A stretch of DNA of 64,000 nucleotides from Tolypothrix campylonemoides VB511288 (lineage in GTDB: Bacteria; Cyanobacteriota; Cyanobacteriia; Cyanobacteriales; Nostocaceae): the NCBI GenBank assembly GCA_000828075.3, contig JXCB02000001.1, positions 660,532 to 724,531 of the forward strand, given 5' to 3'. Under the pieces are notes generated by a model. It saw only the letters and a program-made list of their open reading frames with translations, did no database searches and was not told the origin of the DNA. The position numbers and the translations under genes were made by a program. Shown here one piece after another: positions 9,129 through 17,860 of this stretch. Position 1 is the stretch's first letter, and each line of letters begins with the position of its first letter.

Positions 9129-9353
9129 CTACACCCTACTGACAGCTTCTGCTTCAGCATAGGCGGCTTGCTTCCGCTCTAACATTTGTTTTTGTGATAG
9201 ACAAGCCTCAAGATATTCACAATTCTCACAGCAAAGTTCTTTTCCTGGATGAAGACAACCACAGGGAAGATGTAGGAGACACTCCGAAGGATTTTTGGAT
9301 CTACTGTTATCAACTGTTAACTGCAAACAAAGCATTAAATCTTGAAGGAACAT
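9129..9353 (-). CDS. Small cysteine-rich hypothetical protein
   Basis: A 74-residue protein with a hydrophobic start (MFLQDLMLCLQLTVDNS) and clustered cysteines: CLLHLPCGCLHPGKELCCENCEYLEAC. Eight cysteines in about 35 residues suggest metal or Fe-S binding, but the spacing does not match a ferredoxin I recognise. The C-terminus (LSQKQMLERKQAAYAEAEA) is a likely amphipathic helix. ATG at 9353 was chosen over a TTG at 9374. Located 110 bp upstream, on the same strand, of the PotC gene. Confidence 0.5.
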   Translation of the reverse strand: MFLQDLMLCLQLTVDNSRSKNPSECLLHLPCGCLHPGKELCCENCEYLEACLSQKQMLERKQAAYAEAEAVSRV

Positions 9354-9374
9354 AGCGGTGCAATCTAATAACAA

Positions 9375-9833
9375 AAAGGACTATGTTGTACACAATTGCG
9401 CAGATTCAAAATATATTTTTGATTCTATTTATATTAATGATGGCTCGTAAAATCAATACCTCTTTCTCAAAGCGTATATTCACCCTGCTAAAGGAAGACC
9501 TCTGTAAAATAATGATAAAAAATGTAGAGACTTACAATTTTTTATAAAATATTTTATACAAAAACATTGAAGAAACTTCTGCCAAAAGTACCTAATCGTT
9601 ATAAATTGCGTCTACACACGCAACGCTATGAGTAGCACGCTAACAAATAGAAAGCCCTTGTTCTACTGGCTTTCGTAGTATAGCTTTAGATTTTGAGTCA
9701 GAAGGTACAAAACTTTTGTAAGAGATCGATGAATTCAAAAGTCTTTCTGGCGAAAGAGCAAATCCAGATTTTGATTGTCTAGAGTAATTTCAGGAAAGCG
9801 GAAATTGTCAAAGCAAAAAATTTGGATAGAACC
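9375..9833. other. Intergenic stretch, nothing recognised
   Basis: No gene, hairpin with T-run or repeat shared with the rest of the window was found. The text is AT-rich in 9375-9590 and near average after that. Confidence 0.35.
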
Positions 9834-10166
9834 ATGACTAATCAGCTAGAAAAAAATGAAATTAGGCAGCCAGTTAGTGTTGATTGGCACGCAAAAGAAG
9901 AGCCTACAGCTAAAGAAAGAAACTTAACTGTGAATCCGGGAGACGCAATTGCCCAGAAGCCCCAAACAGTTGAAGAAAAGGCTAAGCAGGTTGCTGTAGA
10001 CCAACCTGATATTACAGGTGACTGGATTAAAGTACCCACCTACTTTGTTGTGGAATACCCAAATGGTGAAAAGAAAGCGCTCCACCATGTCAAGGACGCA
10101 GAAGAAATTTCTGATGTCATTCGGCTTTCCCGAGTTGATGAAAATGGAAATAGAATTTGGTGGTAG
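9834..10166 (+). CDS. Conserved-looking hypothetical protein
   Basis: A 110-residue protein: a charged, probably disordered first half (MTNQLEKNEIRQPVSVDW, several KE/EE clusters) and a compact second half (DWIKVPTYFVVEYPNGEKKA ... EISDVIRLSRVDENGNRIWW) that looks like a small beta-rich domain. I do not recognise the family. The ATG at 9834 is preferred over TTG at 9822. A hairpin at 10195-10252 follows 29 bp downstream and may end the transcript. Confidence 0.55.
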   Translation: MTNQLEKNEIRQPVSVDWHAKEEPTAKERNLTVNPGDAIAQKPQTVEEKAKQVAVDQPDITGDWIKVPTYFVVEYPNGEKKALHHVKDAEEISDVIRLSRVDENGNRIWW

Positions 10167-10194
10167 TAACTAATGGCGTTAGCTAGCCATCAGA

Positions 10195-10252
10195 TATGAG
10201 GCTCACTCGCTCTTGATGTTTCATCTGTCTTATTGCAGAAGTGAGCCTCATA
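10195..10252 (+). terminator. Hairpin after the 110-residue ORF
   Basis: TATGAGGCTCACT at 10195-10207 pairs perfectly with AGTGAGCCTCATA at 10240-10252, with a 32-nt loop. It lacks a T-run, so it could be a weak terminator, a 3' stabiliser or a dispersed palindrome. Confidence 0.45.
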
Positions 10253-10407
10253 CCTAATAACAGATTTATCAATAACTGCTAATTAAAAATAAATTAATTA
10301 AAAATCATAAAATTATCATAAAATTATAAAAATCAATTTTTATGGTAAACATAATCACAAAATCTTTTAATTGGAGTACGCAATAAATCAAAAATGAACT
10401 TTTGAAT

Positions 10408-10941
10408 ATGGTGAAAGGTCGAGATACAGAACCTTTAAGCGCTAAAGTTAATTTTTCTAAAAACGAATTGCTTCCCTATTTTGAAGAGTTAAGGCAACGC
10501 AACCCTTTTCCCATCGTTGAAGAGCAACTGCCGATTGTCCTTGGTGTTTGGGTACCAATCTGGTCTACTATACCTTTTCATGATAATTTGCCAGGGCGGA
10601 TACGTGAGCAGTCTTATCAAATTTTTCATGACGATGATTATTACGCTAATATTGCTCGTTATGCACCAGGGCATGAATCTTCTTTTTGGAAAAAAGTTTC
10701 GTCAAGGTTGCCTGCTTACGACTTTATGGTGATGCAAAAATATGAAGTCCGTAATAATCAATGGTGGATTCAAAATGTTGGCATATTCCAAGCTTTTAGG
10801 AACAGAGAAATTCCTCTAAGTATTGATGAGGCAGACAATTGGTTTACTGAAACCGTCAACGCCAAAGTTAAGCCAGCCTTGCAAAAAGGAGATTTACCTG
10901 AGGCACCCAAAGCGCGAAAATTTGGACAAAAATACTGTTAA
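10408..10941 (+). CDS. Hypothetical cyanobacterial protein, PAP/fibrillin-like in places
   Basis: A 177-residue soluble protein. The central motif GVWVPIWSTIPFHDNLPGR followed by REQSYQIFHDDDYYANIARY is reminiscent of proteins of the plastid-lipid-associated (fibrillin) style, which keep a W-x-P-x-W-S/T pattern; the match is partial and from memory, so the product is left as hypothetical. No signal peptide or membrane span. ATG at 10408 is preferred over the upstream TTG (10402). The esterase gene follows 140 bp downstream on the same strand and may share a transcript. Confidence 0.55.
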   Translation: MVKGRDTEPLSAKVNFSKNELLPYFEELRQRNPFPIVEEQLPIVLGVWVPIWSTIPFHDNLPGRIREQSYQIFHDDDYYANIARYAPGHESSFWKKVSSRLPAYDFMVMQKYEVRNNQWWIQNVGIFQAFRNREIPLSIDEADNWFTETVNAKVKPALQKGDLPEAPKARKFGQKYC

Positions 10942-11081
10942 GAAATATGAAAAAACCTATTTAGCTAATTTTCATTTAGAGCATTTATATGTAGATTGTG
11001 ACTTGCGCTTGGTTAAAACTCAACGAGAAGCTTCACAGCGACCAAGTCACACAATTGCTGTTCGCATACGCTAATCAACTC

Positions 11082-11729
11082 ATGCATCAGACATCGCCAC
11101 AACGGCAAATTCTGAATACTAATAACTATAACTACTTGCTGTTTTTGCCTAAAAGCTATGAAGCACAATTTCGTTTACCAATGATTTTGTTTTTACATGG
11201 TGCTGGTGAGCGAGGCTCTAACCTAGAAGATCTTAAAAGGATCGGTGTCGCTAGGATAGTGGAGGAGCAGCCTGAGTTCCCGTTTATTGTTGTGTCTCCT
11301 CAGTGTCCGCCTGGTGAACGCTGGTCAGTCAGCTTCTTGAGCGCCCTTTTGGATGACGTTATTGCTCAGTACCGCGTCGATGTGGATCGGGTTTACCTAA
11401 CTGGCTTAAGCATGGGTGGATATGGCACATGGCACTTAGCAGCAGATCAGCCGGATAGGTTTGCAGCAATAGCACCAATTTGCGGTGGTGGGAACCCTCA
11501 GGAAGCTTATCGTTTAAAAAATCTGCCTGTGTGGGCATTTCATGGAGCACGCGATCGCATTGTGCCACTAAAGGAATCTGAAAAAATGGTTCAAGCACTC
11601 AAAAAGTGCGGCGCAAATGTCAACTTAACAGTGTATCCAGAAGCTGATCACGACTCATGGACTCAGACTTATAACAATCCAATGTTGTACGACTGGTTTT
11701 TACAGTATCAACGTTCAATTACAACTTAA
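11082..11729 (+). CDS. Alpha/beta hydrolase (esterase/phospholipase type)
   Basis: A 215-residue alpha/beta hydrolase. It shows the oxyanion segment MILFLHGAGERGSN, the nucleophile elbow GLSMGGYGTW, a catalytic Asp in AFHGARDRIVPL, and a catalytic His in YPEADHDSW. This is the layout of the prolyl-oligopeptidase-like/PHB-depolymerase-like esterase branch, usually a carboxylesterase of unknown substrate. The ATG at 11082 (MHQTSPQRQILNTNNYNYLL) is preferred over a GTG at 10998, whose extension looks unrelated. No signal peptide, so probably cytoplasmic. Confidence 0.8.
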   Translation: MHQTSPQRQILNTNNYNYLLFLPKSYEAQFRLPMILFLHGAGERGSNLEDLKRIGVARIVEEQPEFPFIVVSPQCPPGERWSVSFLSALLDDVIAQYRVDVDRVYLTGLSMGGYGTWHLAADQPDRFAAIAPICGGGNPQEAYRLKNLPVWAFHGARDRIVPLKESEKMVQALKKCGANVNLTVYPEADHDSWTQTYNNPMLYDWFLQYQRSITT

Positions 11730-12081
11730 TATTGTTTAGCACTTAAACGATTTGTTTGTGTTGTAACTATCTCTTAAATGAAACTTTGAGGCAAACTCAG
11801 CTGTATTAGCTCAGTTTGCACTCATAGTAGTATCTAACTGTGTTAACTTATCTGATGAGGTTAAGTAATATATTTTATATAGTAAAAAATATTAACAAAT
11901 TTGCTTCTATCTAAAGTCGTAAATATTATCTCTAAAAATAATTAGCTTTCAAAAGAGAGTAACATTCTGCCAGAACGCCGGATTCTAAATAAAATTAAGG
12001 TTCTAAATAAAATTAACGTTTACATTCAAATCGCCCCGACGTGTATTCAACCAAATGAAAACCGCCATAATTAATTTCAGC
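11730..12081. other. Intergenic stretch, nothing recognised
   Basis: AT-rich and non-coding. A short direct repeat TTCTAAATAAAATTAA occurs twice near 11980-12015. It ends at the MITE beginning 12082. Confidence 0.35.
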
Positions 12082-12223
12082 AGGACTTACGCAAAATACC
12101 TCTCAAACTCTCATTCCTCCGTGTCAACGGACACTTTCCAAGGGCGGGGGGAACCCCCGCACGGAAGTGTCCTCCTCTGTGCCTAGTAAGGTTTGATTCT
12201 TCCGTTACTTGTGCGTAAGTCCT
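12082..12223. mobile_element. 142-bp MITE with AGGACTTACGCA ends
   Basis: AGGACTTACGCA at 12082-12093 is mirrored exactly by TGCGTAAGTCCT at 12212-12223. Inside is a strong palindrome (GGACACTTCC...GGAAGTGTCC around 12130-12172). No clear target duplication. Such ends recur in cyanobacterial genomes as non-autonomous elements. The right end lies only 24 bp upstream of the PEBP start codon, so the element supplies the region where that gene's promoter would be. Confidence 0.75.
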
Positions 12224-12247
12224 ATTCAGAAAAATTTGGTAGAAAAT

Positions 12248-12712
12248 ATGGACATTAGAAGCCCAGCTTTTTTTATTGGCAGCACCATCCCATTTAAATA
12301 CACCTGCGATGGTGACAATATCTCTCCTCCTTTACTGTGGGAAGCACCTCCTCAAGAAACAAAAAGCTTTGCCCTCATTGTCGATGATCCCGATGCACCC
12401 AACGGAACGTTTACTCATTGGGTTGTCTACAATTTATCTGCTGATACCCGTGAATTACCAGAAGGAGTTACAAAAGAGCCGACACTCCCAAATGGTGGTA
12501 TACAAGGAATAAACAGTTTTGGTGAGTTAGGTTTTGGCGGACCCTGTCCACCCAAAAACGGTGCTCATCGCTACTTTTTCAAAATCTTTGCACTAGACCA
12601 ACCGCTTGATTTACCACCGGGAGCAACCAAAGAACAGGTGATAGAGGCGATCGAGGGTCATGTGCTGGATAAAGCAGAACTGATGGGACGCTACGCAAGA
12701 GAAACTGATTAA
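12248..12712 (+). CDS. YbhB/YbcL-family PEBP-like protein
   Basis: A 154-residue member of the phosphatidylethanolamine-binding (Raf kinase inhibitor-like) fold. Signatures: FKYTCDGDNISPPLLWEAPP, DDPDAPNGTFTHWVVYN (the DPDxP and HW ligand-pocket residues), and GPCPPKNGAHRYFFKIFALD. Bacterial members are small cytoplasmic or periplasmic proteins of uncertain ligand; no signal peptide here. The ATG at 12248 matches family N-termini; the frame continues upstream only into the MITE. No convincing Shine-Dalgarno. Confidence 0.88.
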   Translation: MDIRSPAFFIGSTIPFKYTCDGDNISPPLLWEAPPQETKSFALIVDDPDAPNGTFTHWVVYNLSADTRELPEGVTKEPTLPNGGIQGINSFGELGFGGPCPPKNGAHRYFFKIFALDQPLDLPPGATKEQVIEAIEGHVLDKAELMGRYARETD

Positions 12713-12880
12713 TTGGCGGGGCGATCGCATTGAAAATCGGAATTTGGTCGATGCACTTTGTTGGGATGCTTACCTTCAGTTCGCTGATTAAGCTAGCTGT
12801 CATCTCAAAACATGAGGTTACAGCTTTTTTCTATCAATAAACAAGACGCTTTTTTCAAAAAGCTTACTAAATATATAGCT

Positions 12881-12998
12881 CAATACGGTTCAGTTAAGGT
12901 TGATGTGTAAAAAATTATGTGTGTAGAGACGCTTCAAACAGCGCGTCTCTACATTGGGTTGCTGATAAAGGTTCTCGTCTTATCACCAAGCGTATTGA
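12881..12998. mobile_element. 118-bp MITE with 9-bp target duplication, copy 2
   Basis: Left end CAATACGGTTCAGTTAAGG, right end CGTATTGA, like the element at 6987-7102. The 9-bp target TATATAGCT is found at 12872-12880 and 12999-13007. The interior has a GTAGAGACGC...GCGTCTCTAC hairpin. Inserted in intergenic DNA downstream of the PEBP gene. Confidence 0.85.
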
Positions 12999-13155
12999 TA
13001 TATAGCTACATTTAAGTTTCGTCTTTTCCTACTTTTTCAGTTTCTAAAAATATAAAAACTGGCTACGAATCCCACTTTTTCCACTTACTATAATTTTTAA
13101 CATTTTTGATATAGAATACAGAATCGAGAGTTCAAATGGGGATATAAACGTTTAA

Positions 13156-13186
13156 GCCTTACTCTGAAAGCTTTTTAGAGTAAGGC
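13156..13186. terminator. Terminator-like hairpin
   Basis: GCCTTACTCT (13156-13165) pairs with AGAGTAAGGC (13177-13186), an 11-nt loop, followed by GTTTCATTGTTTT. It is about 440 bp from the nearest upstream gene end, so it may belong to an unannotated small transcript. Confidence 0.45.
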
Positions 13187-13359
13187 GTTTCATTGTTTTA
13201 AGAATCAATGATAAGAAACTTTGATTTAAGAAAGAAGAGAGAACAAGCAAGAATGCTTCCATCTCACACTATCCTTGTTTGACCAAACTTGCTCAAACAA
13301 GAATGGGTTTTCCATCTAGCTAGGAAAACCCATTCCACTGATAACTGCCTTACATTACC

Positions 13360-13437
13360 CTACATTAGTAGATTAACTAAAGCCCAGTAACCAACAAGCA
13401 CAAGAAGAACGCTCAGCCACAAAATTGGTCTGTTCAT
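13360..13437 (-). CDS. Possible 25-residue membrane peptide
   Basis: An ATG at 13437 opens 25 codons beginning MNRPILWLSVLLVLVGYW and ending in TAG at 13360. Nearly all of it is one hydrophobic helix, the layout of small thylakoid or plasma-membrane subunits. The surrounding 1 kb has no other gene. No strong ribosome site is visible. No known photosystem or cytochrome b6f small subunit matches from memory. Confidence 0.35.
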   Translation of the reverse strand: MNRPILWLSVLLVLVGYWALVNLLM

Positions 13438-14127
13438 ATGCAGATGTTTTAGAGTAGATTTTTATTGTTTTAGCAAATATTATGCTGTAGAAATTAGGCA
13501 ATAATTAATAACTATTCCTCAGTTCTCTTAGCCTTTATGGTATGACAACCGAAGTGTATATCACTATTGCCGATTTTTTATCAAAGTTTCATCAAACACT
13601 ACTAGCGTCCCCACGTCTTCTAGCCTTTGGTTTGACTAATCATCCACAATATGCTGTGTGGATAAAACTATTTTAGCGATATCAGCAGGGTTTTGCAGGA
13701 ACAAACGACATTATTGGTATTAATAATACAAGTTTTAAAATTATCCAAAAAGATTATTGACAATGTTGTAAATAATATAAAAAAACCTCTTTTCTATTCC
13801 TATAGTTATATGTCTTAGGAAGTAAAAATAATAGATATGGCAATATCTATTATTTGGGATGAACGACAATCACTCTTTAGATGGAAAAAATGCAATTTAA
13901 TTTTTTAGTATAATAAAATAATTTTTTGTTTTTTATATACTAACTTCCCTACTTAAGATAGAAAGACAATCTTTCAATGAACAGAATAAAGTGCTTATTA
14001 ATTCTTACTCAGGTTTGTCTACCAAATTAGCTCTCATTGGGTTGAGTAGCTGGAAATGATTCATTAGTGAGAAAGTCCGCAGTTTGAATTTAAGACTTAA
14101 CATTTTAAACTTTTTAGGAGGTTTTTG

Positions 14128-15216
14128 ATGCGAATTGCCCAAGTTGCTCCACTCTGGGAGAGAGTACCACCTCCAGCTTATGGTGGTGTAGAGCTAGTCG
14201 TTGGACTTTTAACTGATGAATTAGTAAGACGCGGACACGAAGTCACGCTATTTGCATCAGGAGATTCCATCACTTTGGCAAAGCTTGAATCAGTTCATCC
14301 TTGTGCCTTACGACTTGATCGAACTGTGAAAGAATACGGCGTATACGATATGCTGAACTTAGCAAAGGTGTATGAGCAAGCTGAAGAGTTTGATATTATT
14401 CATTCTCACATTGGGTTTCCTGCATTGACCTACGCCAAGCTAGTGAAAACACCCAGTGTTCACACGTTGCATGGAATTTTTACTCCTGACAACGAAAAGA
14501 TGTTTAAACATGCAAAAAACCAACCTTATGTCAGTATTTCCAATGCACAGCGAGAACAAAGGCTAGGGCTGAACTGTGTAGCAACAGTTTACAACGGGAT
14601 TGATGTCAACAGCTATAAATTTTATGCCCAGCCTGAAGAACCACCATATCTAGCATTTCTAGGTCGGATTTCTCCAGAGAAAGGAACGCACCTGGCGATA
14701 GAAATTGCTAAAAAAGCAGGCTGGCGTTTGAAGATGGCAGGGAAGGTGGATGTCGTTGATGTGGAATACTATGAAAATGAAATCAAGCCTCTGATTGATG
14801 GCAAGCAAATTGAATATTTGGGTGAAGCGAATCATCAGCAAAAAAATGCATTAATGGGCGGCGCAGTAGCAACCCTATTCCCCATTACCTGGCGAGAACC
14901 GTTTGGGTTGGTGATGATTGAATCAATGGCTTCTGGTACCCCTGTGATTGCGATGAACTTGGGGTCTACACAAGAGATCATTGTCCATGGAAAAACAGGT
15001 TTTCTCTGCAATAGCGTTGAAGAATGTGTGAGTGCTATTAGCAAGGTTGCTGAATTAGACCGTTCTGCTTGTCGAGAGAATGTCTGGAAGCGTTTCAGTG
15101 TTCAGAATATGACTGATGGCTATGAAGCAGTTTATCAAAAGATTCTGGCTGAACGGTTTGCTCGGAATAATGGACATTTCCGCAAGCCAGTTCTTTTAAG
15201 TAACAGTTCGATTTAG
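14128..15216 (+). CDS. Glycosyltransferase family 4 enzyme
   Basis: A 362-residue GT-B enzyme beginning MRIAQVAPLWERVPPPAYGG, with the donor-side motif FLGRISPEKGTHLAIE and the nucleotide-sugar pocket EPFGLVMIESMASGTPVIA (E-x7-E). The first lines match a common bacterial group annotated as GT4 (mannosyl/glucosyl transferases for glycolipid or polysaccharide). A clean AGGAGG at 14116-14121 places the start at ATG 14128. It is soluble or peripheral. A GC-rich hairpin at 15263-15293 ends the unit, so it is monocistronic. Sugar donor and acceptor cannot be read from sequence. Confidence 0.85.
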   Translation: MRIAQVAPLWERVPPPAYGGVELVVGLLTDELVRRGHEVTLFASGDSITLAKLESVHPCALRLDRTVKEYGVYDMLNLAKVYEQAEEFDIIHSHIGFPALTYAKLVKTPSVHTLHGIFTPDNEKMFKHAKNQPYVSISNAQREQRLGLNCVATVYNGIDVNSYKFYAQPEEPPYLAFLGRISPEKGTHLAIEIAKKAGWRLKMAGKVDVVDVEYYENEIKPLIDGKQIEYLGEANHQQKNALMGGAVATLFPITWREPFGLVMIESMASGTPVIAMNLGSTQEIIVHGKTGFLCNSVEECVSAISKVAELDRSACRENVWKRFSVQNMTDGYEAVYQKILAERFARNNGHFRKPVLLSNSSI

Positions 15217-15262
15217 GGGATTCGGAATCATCTATTTGATTTGTTAAAATCGGGGACGCTTA

Positions 15263-15293
15263 GATTCCCGACTTCTTGAAGAAGTCGGGAATC
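15263..15293 (+). terminator. Rho-independent terminator after GT4 gene
   Basis: GATTCCCGACTTCTT pairs with AAGAAGTCGGGAATC over 15 bp with almost no loop (15263-15293), followed by TTGTTGTT. Located 47 bp past the stop codon. Similar GATTCCCGACTTCTT palindromes are frequent in cyanobacteria, so it may double as a dispersed repeat. Confidence 0.65.
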
Positions 15294-15425
15294 TTGTTGT
15301 TCACGTAGCCGAAGGCAGCCCGTAGGGCTTATGATTAAAAATTGCTATATCTCTTGTTATAGCTTTTGTGAACCTCTGTGATACTCGTCCACGAGCGATC
15401 GCCTACCCCGTCCTTCGCTTAAATC

Positions 15426-15950
15426 TTAAGTTTGCTCGGCATACCCTTGCAAGTTTTCTGGCTCAAATTGGCGCAGAATCCGAGTTGCCTGACGAGTCAA
15501 TTCTTCAGTACCTTTGATCACAATTAAGTACTTGCCTGCGTTAAGGCGGTTTCGGTAGGGTAGAGCATCCCCACTCCCCACGCTTAAACCAACTCCACCA
15601 CCGACAAAGTATGCGCCCAAAGCACCAGAAGCGGCTCCCAACAGTCCACCAATAACGTGATTGCCAAGATTGCCAATGGGAAATATTTCAATTCCCGTCA
15701 AAACGTTGAAGGCGTAACCAGCAACAAAACCAAAGGGAATCAGCCAAGATGACAAACGATTTATCCCTTTCTTTGCTTGCTCATTTGGATCAATCAACCC
15801 AAACTCATCAGCACTTTTGTACCCTGTACCTAAAATGTCAATTTGGTGAGTGGGTAAGCCTTCTTTTTCTAGGGCAGTGTAAGCTTCTTCTGCCTTTAAC
15901 CGATCTGGTAGAACTGCAACAAGATAATTCATAGCATTATTTTGAGTCAT
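15426..15950 (-). CDS. Stress-type protein with glycine-zipper membrane hairpin
   Basis: A 174-residue protein: an N-terminal ferredoxin-like alpha/beta domain (YLVAVLPDRLKAEEAYTALE, HQIDILGTG), then a hydrophobic, glycine-rich middle (residues about 66-125; GGLLGAASGALGAYFVGGGV) likely forming two membrane helices, then a second small domain (GKYLIVIKGTEELTRQA). This resembles proteins annotated as general stress or low-temperature-induced in cyanobacteria. An internal ATG at 15932 (MNYLVAV) is an alternative start. Function unknown. Confidence 0.65.
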   Translation of the reverse strand: MTQNNAMNYLVAVLPDRLKAEEAYTALEKEGLPTHQIDILGTGYKSADEFGLIDPNEQAKKGINRLSSWLIPFGFVAGYAFNVLTGIEIFPIGNLGNHVIGGLLGAASGALGAYFVGGGVGLSVGSGDALPYRNRLNAGKYLIVIKGTEELTRQATRILRQFEPENLQGYAEQT

Positions 15951-16124
15951 GTAGTCGTTGTTAAGTTAAAAAATCTTCTGCTCACCTTCATGACCATCAA
16001 ATAAAGTGAGCCTACTAACCATAAACTTAAGTATCGAAGCAGTAGAAAACGTCAATCTTCAGATTGAGATAAAACTAGAACAGTTCTCTGTCTTTGCTTA
16101 TTTCCAATAGAAATGTCTTGCGTT

Positions 16125-16273
16125 GCGGGGTTAGAGCAGTAATGCACTCGAATAATCGCTCGTTATCCGCTCGTTTTGAGCTATGGAAAGCGCGAGGGGA
16201 TGTGTAAAGCGTGCGTCCCCCAAAAACGATCCCTCGATATTTATCCCAAAGACTTACCTGCTCTACCCCCTGC
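16125..16273. repeat. Possible MITE with GGGGTTAGAGCAG-type ends
   Basis: GCGGGGTTAGAGCAG at 16125-16139 is imperfectly mirrored by CTGCTCTACCCCCTGC at 16258-16273. The interior is palindromic and GC-richer than the flanks (AAAGCGCGAGGGGATG / CATCCCTCGATAT-like). No target duplication recognised. Non-coding. Confidence 0.45.
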
Positions 16274-16448
16274 TATTTTTTAGTTCCGTCGAACTCCTAG
16301 GAAACTAGACAGTTTTTCTTAAAGCATAACGAATTCCGTTCGTTGGAAACTCACGTTATTTACACCTGTTGCATAATGTGAGTTCCATCTGTGTCCATCT
16401 GTGTCCATCTGTGGTTAATTATTCTTTTTTTCGACTTTTGCAACAAGT

Positions 16449-17021
16449 CTATTGATCTAACCAGTTAAGCAGCCCAAGTGAAGTAGTGCCTCCTACAAGG
16501 TGAGCGCCAATCAGATTGACGTTTGCCAAAACTACAAAAAGATCTAGAGAACGAATGACATTTTCAGGTCTATAGACTGCTACTCCTTGAGGCAGAGCTA
16601 GAGCTTTTGATAGTACAGCAATAACGGTCACTTCAGATGCTAAAAAAGCTAACAATAGTCCTATCAAACTGACGATTAATCCAATGCGTAATACTTGAAT
16701 TACGTCTTCTTTCCTTGGATGTAGTTCACGGTTAGGGGACTGTAAAAGTTTGTCTAAACGCCTGTAGCGGTTCACCGAATAGAGCCTGAAACACAGCACT
16801 AAAATTCCAATAATACCAAAAAAGACTCCAAACCCCATGACCGAATTCGTCGTTGTTTGGACAGTGGAACTACGGCTAAAGATTGCCAAGAACAAAGCGA
16901 AGCTAGAAACACCGCCTAGTGCTAACTGTAGCCAGAAGCTAATCGGTCTTACTACGCTGAAGGTGGCTGCAAATTTTTGCTTAGTTGGTACAGGTAGGTA
17001 TGAATTTAAGTCATTTGACAT
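16449..17021 (-). CDS. DUF3611 family membrane protein (Tic21/PIC1-like)
   Basis: A 190-residue protein with four hydrophobic spans (about residues 29-49, 62-85, 110-140 and 160-183). The segments FSVVRPISFWLQLALGGVS and SVNRYRRLDKLLQSPNRELHP are typical of DUF3611, the family including chloroplast Tic21/PIC1, for which roles in protein import or iron transport have been proposed. The cyanobacterial function is not settled. AAGGAG lies 8 bp upstream of the ATG. The gene is single, with no operon partner close by. Confidence 0.8.
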   Translation of the reverse strand: MSNDLNSYLPVPTKQKFAATFSVVRPISFWLQLALGGVSSFALFLAIFSRSSTVQTTTNSVMGFGVFFGIIGILVLCFRLYSVNRYRRLDKLLQSPNRELHPRKEDVIQVLRIGLIVSLIGLLLAFLASEVTVIAVLSKALALPQGVAVYRPENVIRSLDLFVVLANVNLIGAHLVGGTTSLGLLNWLDQ

Positions 17022-17131
17022 ATTCGTTCTCCTTAAGCCTGATAAACTATCTTTTGATTTTTGAAAATACTCTTACTTGAGTAATTTTGGGCTTGGCATA
17101 GCACCTTAAGTAGTTAACAATTGTCTACTTT

Positions 17132-17649
17132 TTAATTAGAGGTAGCAGTTGGTAATTGCTCTGGTTTGACTGTGATAATTTGGGTTAAAGCATTGCGGTT
17201 AACTTTAAATTGAAGAGTATTTCCTAAAGGTGTTGCTTCTACTTGATCTTGGACTTGAGCGGCGTTTTGAATTTGAACTCGTTTTACTTCGGTAATTATA
17301 TCGCCAGGACGTCAACCACAACGCGCTGCTGGGGATTTCATAAAGTTATGCAAAATTGACCAACCTTGGTCACGTGGCGGTTTTTTAATCACCAAAAATG
17401 TATGGTTTTGCGATAAAACGGTCTCGTGACTTGCCAACTCGGAGAGCCTATAATGTTAATTAATTGATAAAAGTTGGTCAATTTTGGATAGTTTTTCCCA
17501 AGGGAGTTGCGAGCCACAGCTACAATTAAGACTCCTCGCTCTTGATTCACTTTAAAACCAAGATTACTTTGGTTGATTTCCTGTTGAATCTTTAGTGTTA
17601 GCTCAATCAGTCGCACACCTATATTAAGTACATACTGCAGTGCTGCCAA
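17132..17649 (-). pseudogene. HhoA/HtrA protease remnant: PDZ domain split by a MITE
   Basis: On the minus strand the 5' piece reads IGVRLIELTLKIQQEINQSN through VNQERGVLIVAVARNS, the start of an HhoA/HtrA-type PDZ domain. The 3' piece reads SPAARCG then a TGA stop, RPGDIITEVKRVQIQNAAQV, ATPLGNTLQFKVNRNALTQ and ends at TAA 17132-17134. The two are separated by the 166-bp element at 17336-17501. Removing it with one copy of TCCC restores AAC-TCC-CCA-GCA (N-S-P-A). The trypsin domain that should precede the PDZ is missing. So three lesions are visible: 5' truncation, insertion and a nonsense codon. An intact protease of a related family is at 40820-41977, but without a PDZ. Confidence 0.8.
17336..17501. 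mobile_element. 166-bp MITE in the HhoA remnant
   Basis: Terminal inverted repeats of about 29 bp share the perfect core CAAAATTGACCAAC (near the left end) and GTTGGTCAATTTTG (near the right end). The 4-bp target GGGA is present at 17332-17335 and 17502-17505. Excision in silico repairs the reading frame locally. A stop-free but meaningless frame through the element extends the 5' ORF. Confidence 0.75.
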
Positions 17650-17860
17650 TAATAAACTATCAAATATTAACCTAAATTAAGTCAGTCTCTAGAATGATGT
17701 AGCGAGCAGATATATCAACTCACGCCTGTTCAGTTTAGCAGTCCCACACTTCCACCCTGCACGATCGCCATAAGTCGTTTCAACGCTTACGCCAATTGAT
17801 TGTCGCAGTCGAGACCTCGACGCGCTACCCGCGCAGATACTTGTCGAAGAACAGTTAATA

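Larger units (their letters stand above)
13008..14127. other. Long intergenic region before a glycosyltransferase
   Basis: About 1.1 kb without a long gene. It contains a terminator-like hairpin (13156-13186) and a possible 25-residue membrane peptide on the minus strand (13360-13437), both listed separately. The remainder is AT-rich, and I see no repeat shared with other parts. Confidence 0.4.
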
